A stretch of DNA of 64,000 bases from an uncultured Bacteroidota bacterium. GTDB taxonomy: Bacteria; Bacteroidota; Bacteroidia; Flavobacteriales; Flavobacteriaceae. Both the position numbers and the translations under genes were made by a program. The notes under the pieces were generated by a model. It made no database searches. It worked only from the letters and a program-made list of their open reading frames with translations, and was not told the origin of the DNA. Shown one piece after another: positions 44,475 to 53,234 of this stretch; position 1 is the first letter of the stretch; the number at the start of each line of letters is the position of its first letter. The stretch lies in assembly GCA_902511755.1 (NCBI GenBank), contig CABXGL010000006.1, positions 1 through 64,000 on the forward strand, written 5' to 3'.

Positions 44475-45704
44475 ATGAATAAAAATTTCTTTACTTTAAT
44501 AACAATAGCTACCCTTTTATTAGTTAGTTGTGACACAGGAATCAACAAAACAAAAAAATGTAATATAACCCAAGTAAATGGAACGGACACTTATTGGGCA
44601 GAATATTTGGGACACGACCAAACCATGGATTTTTGGCCAGACAAATTTGTAAATTACTGGATGGTTGTTGTTAATAAAAATGACTTTCCGAATATTGGAT
44701 TTAAAATTCAAGGAGAATTTCCAAAAGCAAGATATTTTAGTTACAATGTTTATGGGAAAGATAGAAATTCCACTGCATCCATATTCGATACACAAATAAA
44801 AGCTGAAAATTGTTCTGCAAATTCATTCAAAAATCAAGAAAAAGAAACTTCAGTGGACAAAAATCTATATACACTTTTTGTAGTTCCAGAGTCAGTTTCT
44901 GAATTTGACAAGAACGATAATGTATTGAAATTTATAGACGGAGAAGAAGAAATTACCTTAGTTCTCCGATATTATGTTCCATATGAAGGAGACCGAGCTG
45001 GAGTAGATTTACCCAAGATTGAAGCATTTGATTTAGACTCAAAAGAGTCTGTAACGATTTCTAAAACAAACAGTTCGTTAATGGTGACTCCAAAAATACT
45101 AGATAGAATAAATGCTCAATATTCTCTTCAAATAGATAATAATGTTCGCTTTTATCGAGGTGATCCAACAGGACTTTATCCAAATAACGACAACCAATAT
45201 GTGCGTACTTTTTTAAATTACGATGACGATGATGTTTATATTATTAGGTGGAAAGTACCAACCTTTCCAAAAAACAGTTCAGAATTTGATAGTGTTGAGG
45301 TTCGTTATTCTTCAATGAATTTAGGAGATAACATTACCAATAATTTTGATGGAATTTACGACACCCAATATAAACTAGATAAAGATGGCTTTGTAACTCT
45401 TGTGATTGCGGATGAAATACCCGAAATAAGAGAAAAAACAGAAACTGCAGGATATAATTTTATGCCTTGGACTATTCCAGGTAACAGGGGATATTTAATA
45501 TATCGAAACCTTTTAACAAAAGAAGGAATCAATGCTGCTTATATATTAAATAGAGCTCCTATTCCTAGTTTTGAAACGAACCAATCCCATGTAATAACCC
45601 ACGATGCTAAAAATTATATTGGAGCTTATGCACCTACTGGTCTTAGGATGACTAAAGATGAATATTTAGCTGATTTTGGAGGTTTTAATAAACTCCAAGA
45701 GTAA
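44475..45704 (+). CDS. uncharacterised lipoprotein
   Basis: A 409 aa lipoprotein with lipobox LLVSC (C19). The mature part is beta-rich with many aromatic residues: GTDTYWAEYLGHDQTMDFWPDKF, ARYFSYNVYGKDRNS, LRYYVPYEGDRAGVDLPKIEAFD and a closing NYIGAYAPTGLRMTKDEYL. I do not recognise the family with confidence. Base use differs from its neighbours: 7 of 15 Arg codons checked are CGN, whereas the next gene uses almost only AGA/AGG, which suggests recent acquisition. It sits between the sterol desaturase-family and MBL-fold genes, with short gaps. Confidence 0.7.
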   Translation: MNKNFFTLITIATLLLVSCDTGINKTKKCNITQVNGTDTYWAEYLGHDQTMDFWPDKFVNYWMVVVNKNDFPNIGFKIQGEFPKARYFSYNVYGKDRNSTASIFDTQIKAENCSANSFKNQEKETSVDKNLYTLFVVPESVSEFDKNDNVLKFIDGEEEITLVLRYYVPYEGDRAGVDLPKIEAFDLDSKESVTISKTNSSLMVTPKILDRINAQYSLQIDNNVRFYRGDPTGLYPNNDNQYVRTFLNYDDDDVYIIRWKVPTFPKNSSEFDSVEVRYSSMNLGDNITNNFDGIYDTQYKLDKDGFVTLVIADEIPEIREKTETAGYNFMPWTIPGNRGYLIYRNLLTKEGINAAYILNRAPIPSFETNQSHVITHDAKNYIGAYAPTGLRMTKDEYLADFGGFNKLQE

Positions 45705-45719
45705 AAGTAAAATTCTACA

Positions 45720-46745
45720 ATGAATAAAAACATTAAATATCTTCTTTTTGGATTTTTAACGTTAATAGTATTATGTCTTGCAATATTTAATTTTTTTCAA
45801 AATAATATATATAATTACTTTATTAGTTATAACATAAAAAAAAACCTATATACGCAAGAGTTTAATAAAGAAGAAATTGTTGTCTTTACAATTGGCACGG
45901 GCTCTCCTATGACTGCTCAAAAAGTGAGCTCAGGAATCGGAATATTTGTAAATGAAAAATTTTTCATTTTTGATGTTGGAGATGGAGTTGTTAAAAAGGC
46001 TGAAAATATGAACTTGCCTTTAGCAGAATTAGATGGTATATTTTTAACTCACTATCATTCTGATCATTTTATTGACTTACCTTATCTTATTAATAGATCC
46101 TGGGTACTAGGAAGAGATCATGATCTAAATGTTTACGGACCTACTGGCCTTGATGAAATAATGAATAGCAATACTTCCTTTTTAAAACTTGAAAATCAAT
46201 ATAGGGTAGACCATCATGGATCAGAAATTATGGACATTAAATATGCTCATGGAAAAATAAATGAATTTGCAGAAAAGAACAATCAAATTGTATACAATAA
46301 AGATAAAATTAAAATAACAGCCTTTAAAGTCAACCACTCTCCAGTAAGTCCAGCTGTAGGATACATGATCGAATATGATGGAAAAAAGATTGTTATTAGC
46401 GGAGATACTAAAATAAATGAAAATGTTTTTAAAATGGCTGAAAATGCTGACTTATTAATTCACGAAGTAATTTTAAATTCTTTATTAAAAAGAACTGCAA
46501 CTATTTTAGATCAAAAACTTTTAACTAGAAATTCTCATATCATAACTGATATTCAAGATTATCACACACCTCCCAAAGAAATTGTCAAGCAAGCTAACAA
46601 AGCAAATGTAAAAGCACTTGTTTTAACCCATTTAGTTCCTTACCCTGATAACTTAATTATTAAAAGTTTATATAAAAAAGAAATTAAAGGATTTGATGGA
46701 AAAGTTTATTTGGCTAATGATGGAGATAAATTTATTATTAAATAA
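45720..46745 (+). CDS. membrane-anchored MBL-fold metallo-hydrolase (RNase Z-like arylsulfatase/hydrolase group)
   Basis: A 341 aa metallo-beta-lactamase-fold protein with an N-terminal membrane anchor (residues 5-27). Metal motif H111-Y-H113-S-D115-H116 in LTHYHSDHFID, then FKVNHSPVSPAVGYMIEYDGKKIVISGDTK and LVLTHLVP. This is the RNase Z-like branch, but the export anchor argues against tRNA processing. Secreted relatives hydrolyse esters or sulfate esters. It lies 15 bp after the lipoprotein gene and 26 bp before the dehalogenase-type gene. Confidence 0.82.
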   Translation: MNKNIKYLLFGFLTLIVLCLAIFNFFQNNIYNYFISYNIKKNLYTQEFNKEEIVVFTIGTGSPMTAQKVSSGIGIFVNEKFFIFDVGDGVVKKAENMNLPLAELDGIFLTHYHSDHFIDLPYLINRSWVLGRDHDLNVYGPTGLDEIMNSNTSFLKLENQYRVDHHGSEIMDIKYAHGKINEFAEKNNQIVYNKDKIKITAFKVNHSPVSPAVGYMIEYDGKKIVISGDTKINENVFKMAENADLLIHEVILNSLLKRTATILDQKLLTRNSHIITDIQDYHTPPKEIVKQANKANVKALVLTHLVPYPDNLIIKSLYKKEIKGFDGKVYLANDGDKFIIK

Positions 46746-46771
46746 ATGAGTTTCTAAATACTAAATATTCC

Positions 46772-47923
46772 ATGAAAAATATTAAGAAAAAAATTAGAAA
46801 ACTATTAGTAAAACTAATTGGATCTCCAATCAAAATTGATAAAAAAGCAAGAGGTAGAAAAATAAAACAAATTGCTCCCCTGCCAAAAGAAATATTTTGG
46901 GATGACTCTGTTAAAATTCACAAGACTATAAGTGGAATAGAATTTGTTCAAACACCTAGTGAGTGTTTTAGAAATTTGCCCAACTATAATTTTAATGAAA
47001 ATTATTATGATCTTAATGGATTAAAAATACATTATGTAGACGCTGGCCCAGCTCATGGAAAGATACTGTTACTTCTTCATGGTCAACCTGTTTGGTCTTA
47101 TCTATATAGAACAATGATTCATGATTTAGTATCCAAAGGGTACAGATGTATTGCGCCGGACTTAATGGGTATGGGTAAATCAGACAAGCCTATTTCAGAA
47201 AAATATCATACTTATGATAAGCATTGCGAAAATATTTTATCATTTATTAAGGGTATTAAACTAAATAACATAACCTTGTTTTGTCAAGATTGGGGAAGTC
47301 TTATTGGACTTAGAATTGCGGGTGAAAATCCAGGTTTATTTGTAGGAATAATTGCAGCAAATGCTGAACTTCCTAATTTTACCGAAGAAACCAATCCATT
47401 ATATATTCCAGAAACAATTAAAATAAACACTAAAATTAAAAGCTTTGCTGGCGCTATGGCTTATCATTCACTTGGAGGGTTTACTGCGGGTAGCTTTCAA
47501 GCATGGACGCTCTACTGTCTAACAGCTCCAATGGTTGATATTAAAAGTATTTTGAAATTATCTTTTTCAAGAAACTTCAAAAAAAGTAAACAAGTTCTTG
47601 ATGCTTACGTTTCCCCATTCCCTTCATTCATATATATGGCTGGACCACGTACGCTACCTTCAATGAATGCTGGTATTATAGGACAGACTTTAAAAGCAAT
47701 TGAGGGTTTAAAAAAATTTAAAAAACCTTTTTTATCTTTAATTGGATTACAGGACAAGCTTCTTGGAACTCCAAGGATTCAGAATAGATTTATAAAAATG
47801 GTTCCTGGAGCTAAAGGTCAAGATCATGAACAGTTCAAAGAGGCTAATCATTTTATTCAAGAAGATATTGGAGAAATAATGGCAGATAGAATGCACAAGT
47901 TTATAATTAAAAATAAAATATAA
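46772..47923 (+). CDS. haloalkane dehalogenase-type alpha/beta hydrolase
   Basis: A 383 aa protein. After a basic 60-residue N-terminal extension it matches the subfamily I dehalogenase start (QTPSECFRNLPNYNF to LNGLKIHYVDAGP). Oxyanion segment LLLHGQPVWSYLYR, nucleophile D173 in FCQDWGSLIG (Asp rather than Ser, as in dehalogenases) and catalytic H360 in EANHFIQED. The natural substrate may be an epoxide or ester rather than a haloalkane. Its stop shares a base with the next start (TAATG), first of three such junctions in a row. Confidence 0.82.
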   Translation: MKNIKKKIRKLLVKLIGSPIKIDKKARGRKIKQIAPLPKEIFWDDSVKIHKTISGIEFVQTPSECFRNLPNYNFNENYYDLNGLKIHYVDAGPAHGKILLLLHGQPVWSYLYRTMIHDLVSKGYRCIAPDLMGMGKSDKPISEKYHTYDKHCENILSFIKGIKLNNITLFCQDWGSLIGLRIAGENPGLFVGIIAANAELPNFTEETNPLYIPETIKINTKIKSFAGAMAYHSLGGFTAGSFQAWTLYCLTAPMVDIKSILKLSFSRNFKKSKQVLDAYVSPFPSFIYMAGPRTLPSMNAGIIGQTLKAIEGLKKFKKPFLSLIGLQDKLLGTPRIQNRFIKMVPGAKGQDHEQFKEANHFIQEDIGEIMADRMHKFIIKNKI

Positions 47924-48774
47924 TGAAGAAAAAAATTTATAGAATTATTGGATTAGTTTTAGTATTTGTCATTCTATTTTTTGTTTCATTGCCCACCTTA
48001 TTACATAAAGCTGGATTACATCCACAATACAAGGACAGTAAAGTTTATAATTTTATAAATAAAAAAGCTGTAATTATAACTACTAGTCATAATCTTTTAA
48101 ATAAACCAGGTGAAAAAGAGGGAAAATTAACTGGTGTTTTTGCTTCGGAATTAACCGTTCCTTACTATGAGTTTTTAGATTCGGGAGTCCAGGTTGATGT
48201 GGCTAGTGTAAAAGGTGGTGAAATTCCAATTGATCCTGAATCATTTTTTTATGCTGTAAAAACTATTGAAGATAAAAGATACTTAAAAGATAAGTTGTTC
48301 CAAGACAAAGTAAAAAACTCAATATTGATAGATAACTTAAAGATAGATGATTATGACTTTGTCTTTATTTCTGGTGGTTGGGGTGCAGCTTATGATTTAG
48401 GGTATTCAGAAATACTTGGAGAGAAAATAAGTCAAGCCTATTACAGTGAAAAAACTATAATAGGAGCTGTATGTCATGGCGTTTTGGGTTTTATTAAAGC
48501 CAAAGATTCCTTAGGAAAATTAATTATCAAAAACAGAAGAATGACTGGCGTTACTAATAAACAAATTAAGGAGCTTGGAATTGATTTCACCCCTCAACAT
48601 CCTGAAGATGAATTAATTAAAGCAGGAGCTATATTTGAAAGTAAAACTGCTTTTAGAGATGCCTTTGCTGATTTAACAATCACTGATGACAATGCAAAGT
48701 TTGTTACTGGGCAAAATCAAAATGCAGGACACGAAACTCCTCAAAAAATGATGGAAATTTTAAAAAATAAATAA
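47923..48774 (+). CDS. DJ-1/PfpI family protein with N-terminal membrane anchor
   Basis: A 283 aa protein with one membrane helix (residues 7-27) and a class I amidotransferase-like domain of the Hsp31/YajL group: KAVIITTSHN, FISGGWGAAYDLG, the nucleophile elbow GAVCHGVLG with C184 and H185, and KFVTGQNQNAGHETPQKM. Family members act as deglycases, hydratases or chaperones. An exported-facing copy is unusual. Translationally coupled on both sides (TAATG junctions with the dehalogenase-type gene and the next membrane gene). Confidence 0.82.
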   Translation: MKKKIYRIIGLVLVFVILFFVSLPTLLHKAGLHPQYKDSKVYNFINKKAVIITTSHNLLNKPGEKEGKLTGVFASELTVPYYEFLDSGVQVDVASVKGGEIPIDPESFFYAVKTIEDKRYLKDKLFQDKVKNSILIDNLKIDDYDFVFISGGWGAAYDLGYSEILGEKISQAYYSEKTIIGAVCHGVLGFIKAKDSLGKLIIKNRRMTGVTNKQIKELGIDFTPQHPEDELIKAGAIFESKTAFRDAFADLTITDDNAKFVTGQNQNAGHETPQKMMEILKNK

Positions 48775-49250
48775 TGAATTTTAATTTTAAGAACATGCTA
48801 CCGAAAAGTGCCGATAATAGCTATCAAGGCCATAAGATAGCATTGTGGGGATTTGTTTTATTCACGATACTAATGACCTGGCGTTCAATTATTCATATGT
48901 TTTTTGAGCAATATGGGTTTCATGAAATTGGCAGCTTTGTAGTTATCTCAGGCGATCCCGATCCTATGCCCCTAATTTTTAGGTTTTTTTCTTTGTGGGG
49001 CTTTGCACAACTAATTTTTTGTTTGGTTTGCTGGATTGTAATTTATCAATATAGAGCATTAATTCCATTAATGTATTTGATTTGGCTGTTTGAGTGGGGC
49101 TTCAGAACTTTTGGGTATCCTTTAATGAGGGATGATATTGCTGTTCAAGGCTTATACACTAACTACATCACACCTGGAGTTTCATTTGCGCCATACGTTA
49201 CCATACTTTTGATTATTTTATTTGGGCTCTCTATATTAGACAGAAAATAA
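48774..49250 (+). CDS. four-helix membrane protein of unknown function
   Basis: A 158 aa inner-membrane protein with four helices (about 22-42, 72-95, 98-115, 132-154). It has a distinctive loop SGDPDPMPLIFRFFSLWG and a WRSIIHMFFEQYGFHEIG stretch. I do not recognise it. It is locked between the PfpI and sulfatase-fusion genes by one-base overlaps, so its product is made with theirs and may be a partner in the same membrane complex. Confidence 0.75.
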   Translation: MNFNFKNMLPKSADNSYQGHKIALWGFVLFTILMTWRSIIHMFFEQYGFHEIGSFVVISGDPDPMPLIFRFFSLWGFAQLIFCLVCWIVIYQYRALIPLMYLIWLFEWGFRTFGYPLMRDDIAVQGLYTNYITPGVSFAPYVTILLIILFGLSILDRK

Positions 49251-51571
49251 TGAAAAAATTTTTTCTTTTAACGGCAATTGTAGAAATTCTAGCAGGTCTA
49301 GTATTATTTTTTGCTGCTGACAAAATACCTGAGTTCAATAATGCCAATCCCCTAACCATAGGTTTTGCTAAAATGTACGGAGTGGCTGCATTTTCTCTAG
49401 GACTTTATGCTTTATACTCTTGGAAATTTTTTGATTTCAAAAAACTACACATCCCTTTTTTAATTATATTTTCAATTTTCAATATTGGAATTGCTTTTGC
49501 TGTGATTCAATCAAGCTTAAATTTTGGTTTTGAAAATCCAGGACCTGGGTATTTTCATTTAATCTTAGGATTAATAGCATTGTATTTTCTTTTTAAAAAA
49601 AAAAGTTTAAATAATAATTTTAGCAAAAACTTCTTTTACTTTTTTCTTTTAATTTTTACTGCATTAATAACTACAAACTACACTCTGTTTACCCTACCAA
49701 TATTTTTTACTACTGAATCTTTAGTTAGAGTACTAATTTTATTTACAATTTTTGTTTTTTCTGGACTCTATTATTTAAATAAAATCGCTAATAAAAATTT
49801 TAATTCGAAACCAAAAAGAATTCTATTTATTACATTAACAGGTTCCATATTAGCTTGGATTATTCAACTCATTGAAATCCACTTATATCACTATGAAATT
49901 AATGTAGATTCCCCAATTGGTTTGTTTGAAGATGAATTTATTAGAACGTTTATATACGTTTTACCTACACTATTAATAACAGAATTAATTTGGGAATATT
50001 TAAAAAACAAACAAAGAGTTTTTTATGCAGGTATTACTGTAATATTTATATACTCTTTTGGTTCTTTTTATACTTCTTTTATTTTTTCAGATGCAAATCC
50101 GGCAAAATACTCAGATTTAATAAAGCAAAACACTGAACTACCTAATGTCATCTTAATTGTAGCTGACGATCTAGGATATAAAGATATTTCAGCCAATGGA
50201 AATAAATTAATTGAAACTTCTCATATAGACCAAATAGGTCAAAATGGAATTAATTTTTCTAGAGCTTATGCAACAGCATCGGTTTGCGCACCTTCACGAG
50301 CTGCATTTTTAACAGGTAATTATCATCATAGGTATGGTTTTGAATTTTTACCTGATTTATTTAATTATAGTCCAAGAGTTAGAAAAGCAGATTTTAAAAG
50401 ATTTGGACACCAAGATAATTTTAAAATGTGGTATGAAAAAGATGTTCCTATAAATCAACGTGGATTGGATCCTTATGTTAATACAATTGGTGATTATTTA
50501 AAAAAGATGGGGTACCAAACATCTGTTATTGGTAAATGGCATATGGGCTCACACTCAAAATTTAGTCCAGTAAATTATGGATTTGACTATCATTATGGAA
50601 TTACTGGTGCTGCATCTCTTTATGCTCCTATTGAAAAAGAAAACATTGTAGAATCAAAACAAACTTGGGATTTTGCAGATTTTATTACATGGCAAGCAAC
50701 AAAATATTACACATTGGAAAATGGAAAAAATTTGATACCTGAAAATTCAGAATACCTCACTGATGTATTTACTAAAAAAGCTGTCAATTATATTAAAGAA
50801 AATAAAGACAAACCTTTTTTCCTTCATTTATCTCACATGGCACCACATGGACCTTTTCAAGCTCAAAAAAAATATTATGAAATGTTTTCTCATATTGAGG
50901 ACCATAATAAAAGAGTTTATTATGCTATGATTAAAAATTTAGACGACAGTATTGGTGAAATTAAAAAAGCTCTTGAAAATGAAGGAATTTTAGACAATAC
51001 ACTAATTATTTTCACTAGTGATAATGGAGGTGCTACTTATACAAGAGCTACTAATAATTCTCCCTACCTAGGTGGAAAAATGTCCAATTTTGAAGGTGGA
51101 ACTGTTGTTCCGATGATGATACAATGGAACAATAAAATAAAACCTCAAGAAAATTACAATCATATGGTTAGTTTACTTGATATTGTTCCAACAATTTTAG
51201 ATGCAGTTGAATCCCCTTCTTTAGGTAATAAATATGATGGCGTGTCATTACTTAAATACTTAAACTCTGAAAATGAGAAACCTCATAATGAGTTATTTTG
51301 GAAAACTGGGTATGTTAAGTCAGTCGTTTCTGAAAATTTTAAATTACATATAAATGAAAAAGAAAATTTTAAATTTTTAATTAATTTAACAGATGACCCT
51401 GGCGAACAAAATAATTTGATTTCAGTTTATCCTGAAAAAGTAGAAGAACTAACTAAAAAATGGAATAATTGGAATAAAGATTTACAACAACCGAAATGGG
51501 ATTCAAATGCTGATGTGTCTATTCCTATTGATAATTCTGTAAATTCAAAAACATATTTTTTTCCCTGGTAA
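49250..51571 (+). CDS. sulfatase fused to an N-terminal polytopic membrane domain
   Basis: A 773 aa protein. Residues 1-115 form four helices homologous to the stand-alone protein at 43148. Residues 125-290 add about five more helices. A complete S1-type sulfatase domain follows: LPNVILIVADDLGYKDIS (metal), C346 in SVCAPSRAAFLTG (formylglycine site), VIGKWHMGSHS, LSHMAPHG and TSDNGGATY. The catalytic part should face the periplasm. Most sulfatases here are soluble or singly anchored, so the large membrane part is unusual and may channel a membrane-soluble sulfate ester. Length is about 220 aa above the usual. Confidence 0.88.
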   Translation: MKKFFLLTAIVEILAGLVLFFAADKIPEFNNANPLTIGFAKMYGVAAFSLGLYALYSWKFFDFKKLHIPFLIIFSIFNIGIAFAVIQSSLNFGFENPGPGYFHLILGLIALYFLFKKKSLNNNFSKNFFYFFLLIFTALITTNYTLFTLPIFFTTESLVRVLILFTIFVFSGLYYLNKIANKNFNSKPKRILFITLTGSILAWIIQLIEIHLYHYEINVDSPIGLFEDEFIRTFIYVLPTLLITELIWEYLKNKQRVFYAGITVIFIYSFGSFYTSFIFSDANPAKYSDLIKQNTELPNVILIVADDLGYKDISANGNKLIETSHIDQIGQNGINFSRAYATASVCAPSRAAFLTGNYHHRYGFEFLPDLFNYSPRVRKADFKRFGHQDNFKMWYEKDVPINQRGLDPYVNTIGDYLKKMGYQTSVIGKWHMGSHSKFSPVNYGFDYHYGITGAASLYAPIEKENIVESKQTWDFADFITWQATKYYTLENGKNLIPENSEYLTDVFTKKAVNYIKENKDKPFFLHLSHMAPHGPFQAQKKYYEMFSHIEDHNKRVYYAMIKNLDDSIGEIKKALENEGILDNTLIIFTSDNGGATYTRATNNSPYLGGKMSNFEGGTVVPMMIQWNNKIKPQENYNHMVSLLDIVPTILDAVESPSLGNKYDGVSLLKYLNSENEKPHNELFWKTGYVKSVVSENFKLHINEKENFKFLINLTDDPGEQNNLISVYPEKVEELTKKWNNWNKDLQQPKWDSNADVSIPIDNSVNSKTYFFPW

Positions 51572-51576
51572 AAATT

Positions 51577-52374
51577 ATGAAAAATGACAATTTAATTATC
51601 GAATCGGTATCCAATGGCCCCTTATTTGGACAGACTTTTAATGTTGAAATGATTAATAGCTTACCTGCTTTAAAAAGAAAATATATTCTGTCTAGAATTC
51701 CCTTTATACCCTACTCTATCAAATCTAAATTATTTTCATTAACAAAAAAAGAAGTAAATAGTAATGGCTTAATTCTTCATGGTGGAGGACCAATTTATAG
51801 CCAGGGAACAATAAATGAAAATGAATGTTGTAATCCGTTAGAATTAAATCCTAAAGATCCTAAGTTTATTGAAAAGACATCGGGAGGTTTAAAAGGAGAA
51901 GACCCTTTAAAACAAACTGCAAAATATCCAGAAAGAGTTATTGGAAACTTCATAGCTATGAATAGGTTCATCACAGATATTTCAAGTGAATTTATTGCTA
52001 GTTCAATAAACAGAAAGTTAATCCCAACTAGCTCGAAAGAACAATTGATTGATGCTTATTTAAAAAGTGCTAAAGAATGTAAAAAACTTGAAAACAGGAT
52101 AATTTTAGAACAAACAGCAACATTTTCATTTAGATCAAAAAACAGAGAGGATGTTAATGAACCTACAAATGACACAATTAGAGGAATAATGTTATTTGTT
52201 TGGGGAATAAAAGGAGAAATATTTAATGGGACTATATTAGGAGGAACAGGAAAATATAAAGGAATAAGTGGTGAATTTACAAGAGAACGACTATTAGCTC
52301 CTAATTTTTCAGGTGCCGAAACATTCAGAATTACGTTCCCTAATACTGAAAAACCTAATTATTATCCACAGTAA
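51577..52374 (+). CDS. uncharacterised protein with a possible allene-oxide-cyclase-like barrel
   Basis: A 265 aa protein with no signal peptide. The C-terminal part (FVWGIKGEIFNGTILGGTGKYKGISGEFTRE) has the GGTGKYKGxxGE pattern found in dirigent and allene oxide cyclase-like beta barrels. The N-terminal half has KRKYILSRIPFIPYSIKSKLFSL and LILHGGGPIYSQG, with no motif I know. It lies 5 bp after the sulfatase fusion and 19 bp before another unknown gene. If the barrel call is right, it would bind or cyclise a small hydrophobic molecule. Confidence 0.6.
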   Translation: MKNDNLIIESVSNGPLFGQTFNVEMINSLPALKRKYILSRIPFIPYSIKSKLFSLTKKEVNSNGLILHGGGPIYSQGTINENECCNPLELNPKDPKFIEKTSGGLKGEDPLKQTAKYPERVIGNFIAMNRFITDISSEFIASSINRKLIPTSSKEQLIDAYLKSAKECKKLENRIILEQTATFSFRSKNREDVNEPTNDTIRGIMLFVWGIKGEIFNGTILGGTGKYKGISGEFTRERLLAPNFSGAETFRITFPNTEKPNYYPQ

Positions 52375-52393
52375 TCTAAATATTATTTGTTAA

Positions 52394-53227
52394 ATGTATA
52401 ATATTATACCTGATCCTGAGAAATTAATTTATTCTAAAAAAACAAATAAAATAACATTGTTTTATTTTTTTAAATTTTCAGATTCAAAAATAAATTCAAA
52501 AAAAATCAAACAAATTTTTAAAGAGCATGACATAAAATGTCTTCATTGGTTTAATTGTCAATATACATTAATTGGAGGAGACGATTTTTGGACTAGCGCA
52601 TCAATTGTGGAGTTTAAATCAAAAGAACATATAAAAAGAATTTTTGATAAAAAAATAAGTAATAATAAAATCAAGGCATTACAAGTATTTAATTTAAATC
52701 CAAAGCTTCCACCTAAAATCATTTTGTTTATTATTAAATTATTTAGGCCTTTAGGAATTTTATTTGATATTCTTCTTAAAAATTCCATTAATTCATCCAA
52801 ATTAAATAAATTAAGCAGTAAAATATTACCTACAAAAAAACAACATCAAAGATTTTTCAATGATCAAAGAAAAGATAAAGCCTATATGATCAATCTATTA
52901 CAATCATTCAAAACAGCCAAGTATAAAAATAATAAAACTACTATTTCGGGCAGAGAAGCTTATTATGAAAAATATGGTAAAGTTGCTTTTAGAAGTGTTA
53001 TATTAACAGGAGGGAATTTTACCTATGCTGGAAGAATTATTGGTACTACACTAATAGAATACAATACACCAAGTGATACAAGTGGGAATTGGGAAGCTAT
53101 AGGAATTATGGAATATAGTAGGCCAAAAAAATTATACTCTTTAGAAAAAATGCCAGGCTATAAAAACGCATTAATAGATAGGAATGCTGGATTAAAACGA
53201 ACAGTCAATATATTTTCTACAAAGTAG
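52394..53227 (+). CDS. uncharacterised protein, two ferredoxin-like (DUF1330/EthD-like) halves
   Basis: A 277 aa cytosolic protein. The first third (KITLFYFFKF, HWFNCQYTLIGGDDFWTSASIVEFKSKEHIKRIF) and the last third (GREAYYEKYGKVAFRSVILTGG, WEAIGIMEYSRPKKLYSLEKMPGYKNALIDRNAG) each look like dimeric alpha/beta-barrel modules of the DUF1330 or EthD kind, with the R(N)AG-type end of DUF1330. A basic, helical linker joins them. Relatives often accompany oxygenases. It is 7 bp before an NMO-family gene, so a partner role is possible. Confidence 0.6.
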   Translation: MYNIIPDPEKLIYSKKTNKITLFYFFKFSDSKINSKKIKQIFKEHDIKCLHWFNCQYTLIGGDDFWTSASIVEFKSKEHIKRIFDKKISNNKIKALQVFNLNPKLPPKIILFIIKLFRPLGILFDILLKNSINSSKLNKLSSKILPTKKQHQRFFNDQRKDKAYMINLLQSFKTAKYKNNKTTISGREAYYEKYGKVAFRSVILTGGNFTYAGRIIGTTLIEYNTPSDTSGNWEAIGIMEYSRPKKLYSLEKMPGYKNALIDRNAGLKRTVNIFSTK

Positions 53228-53234
53228 ATTTGTT

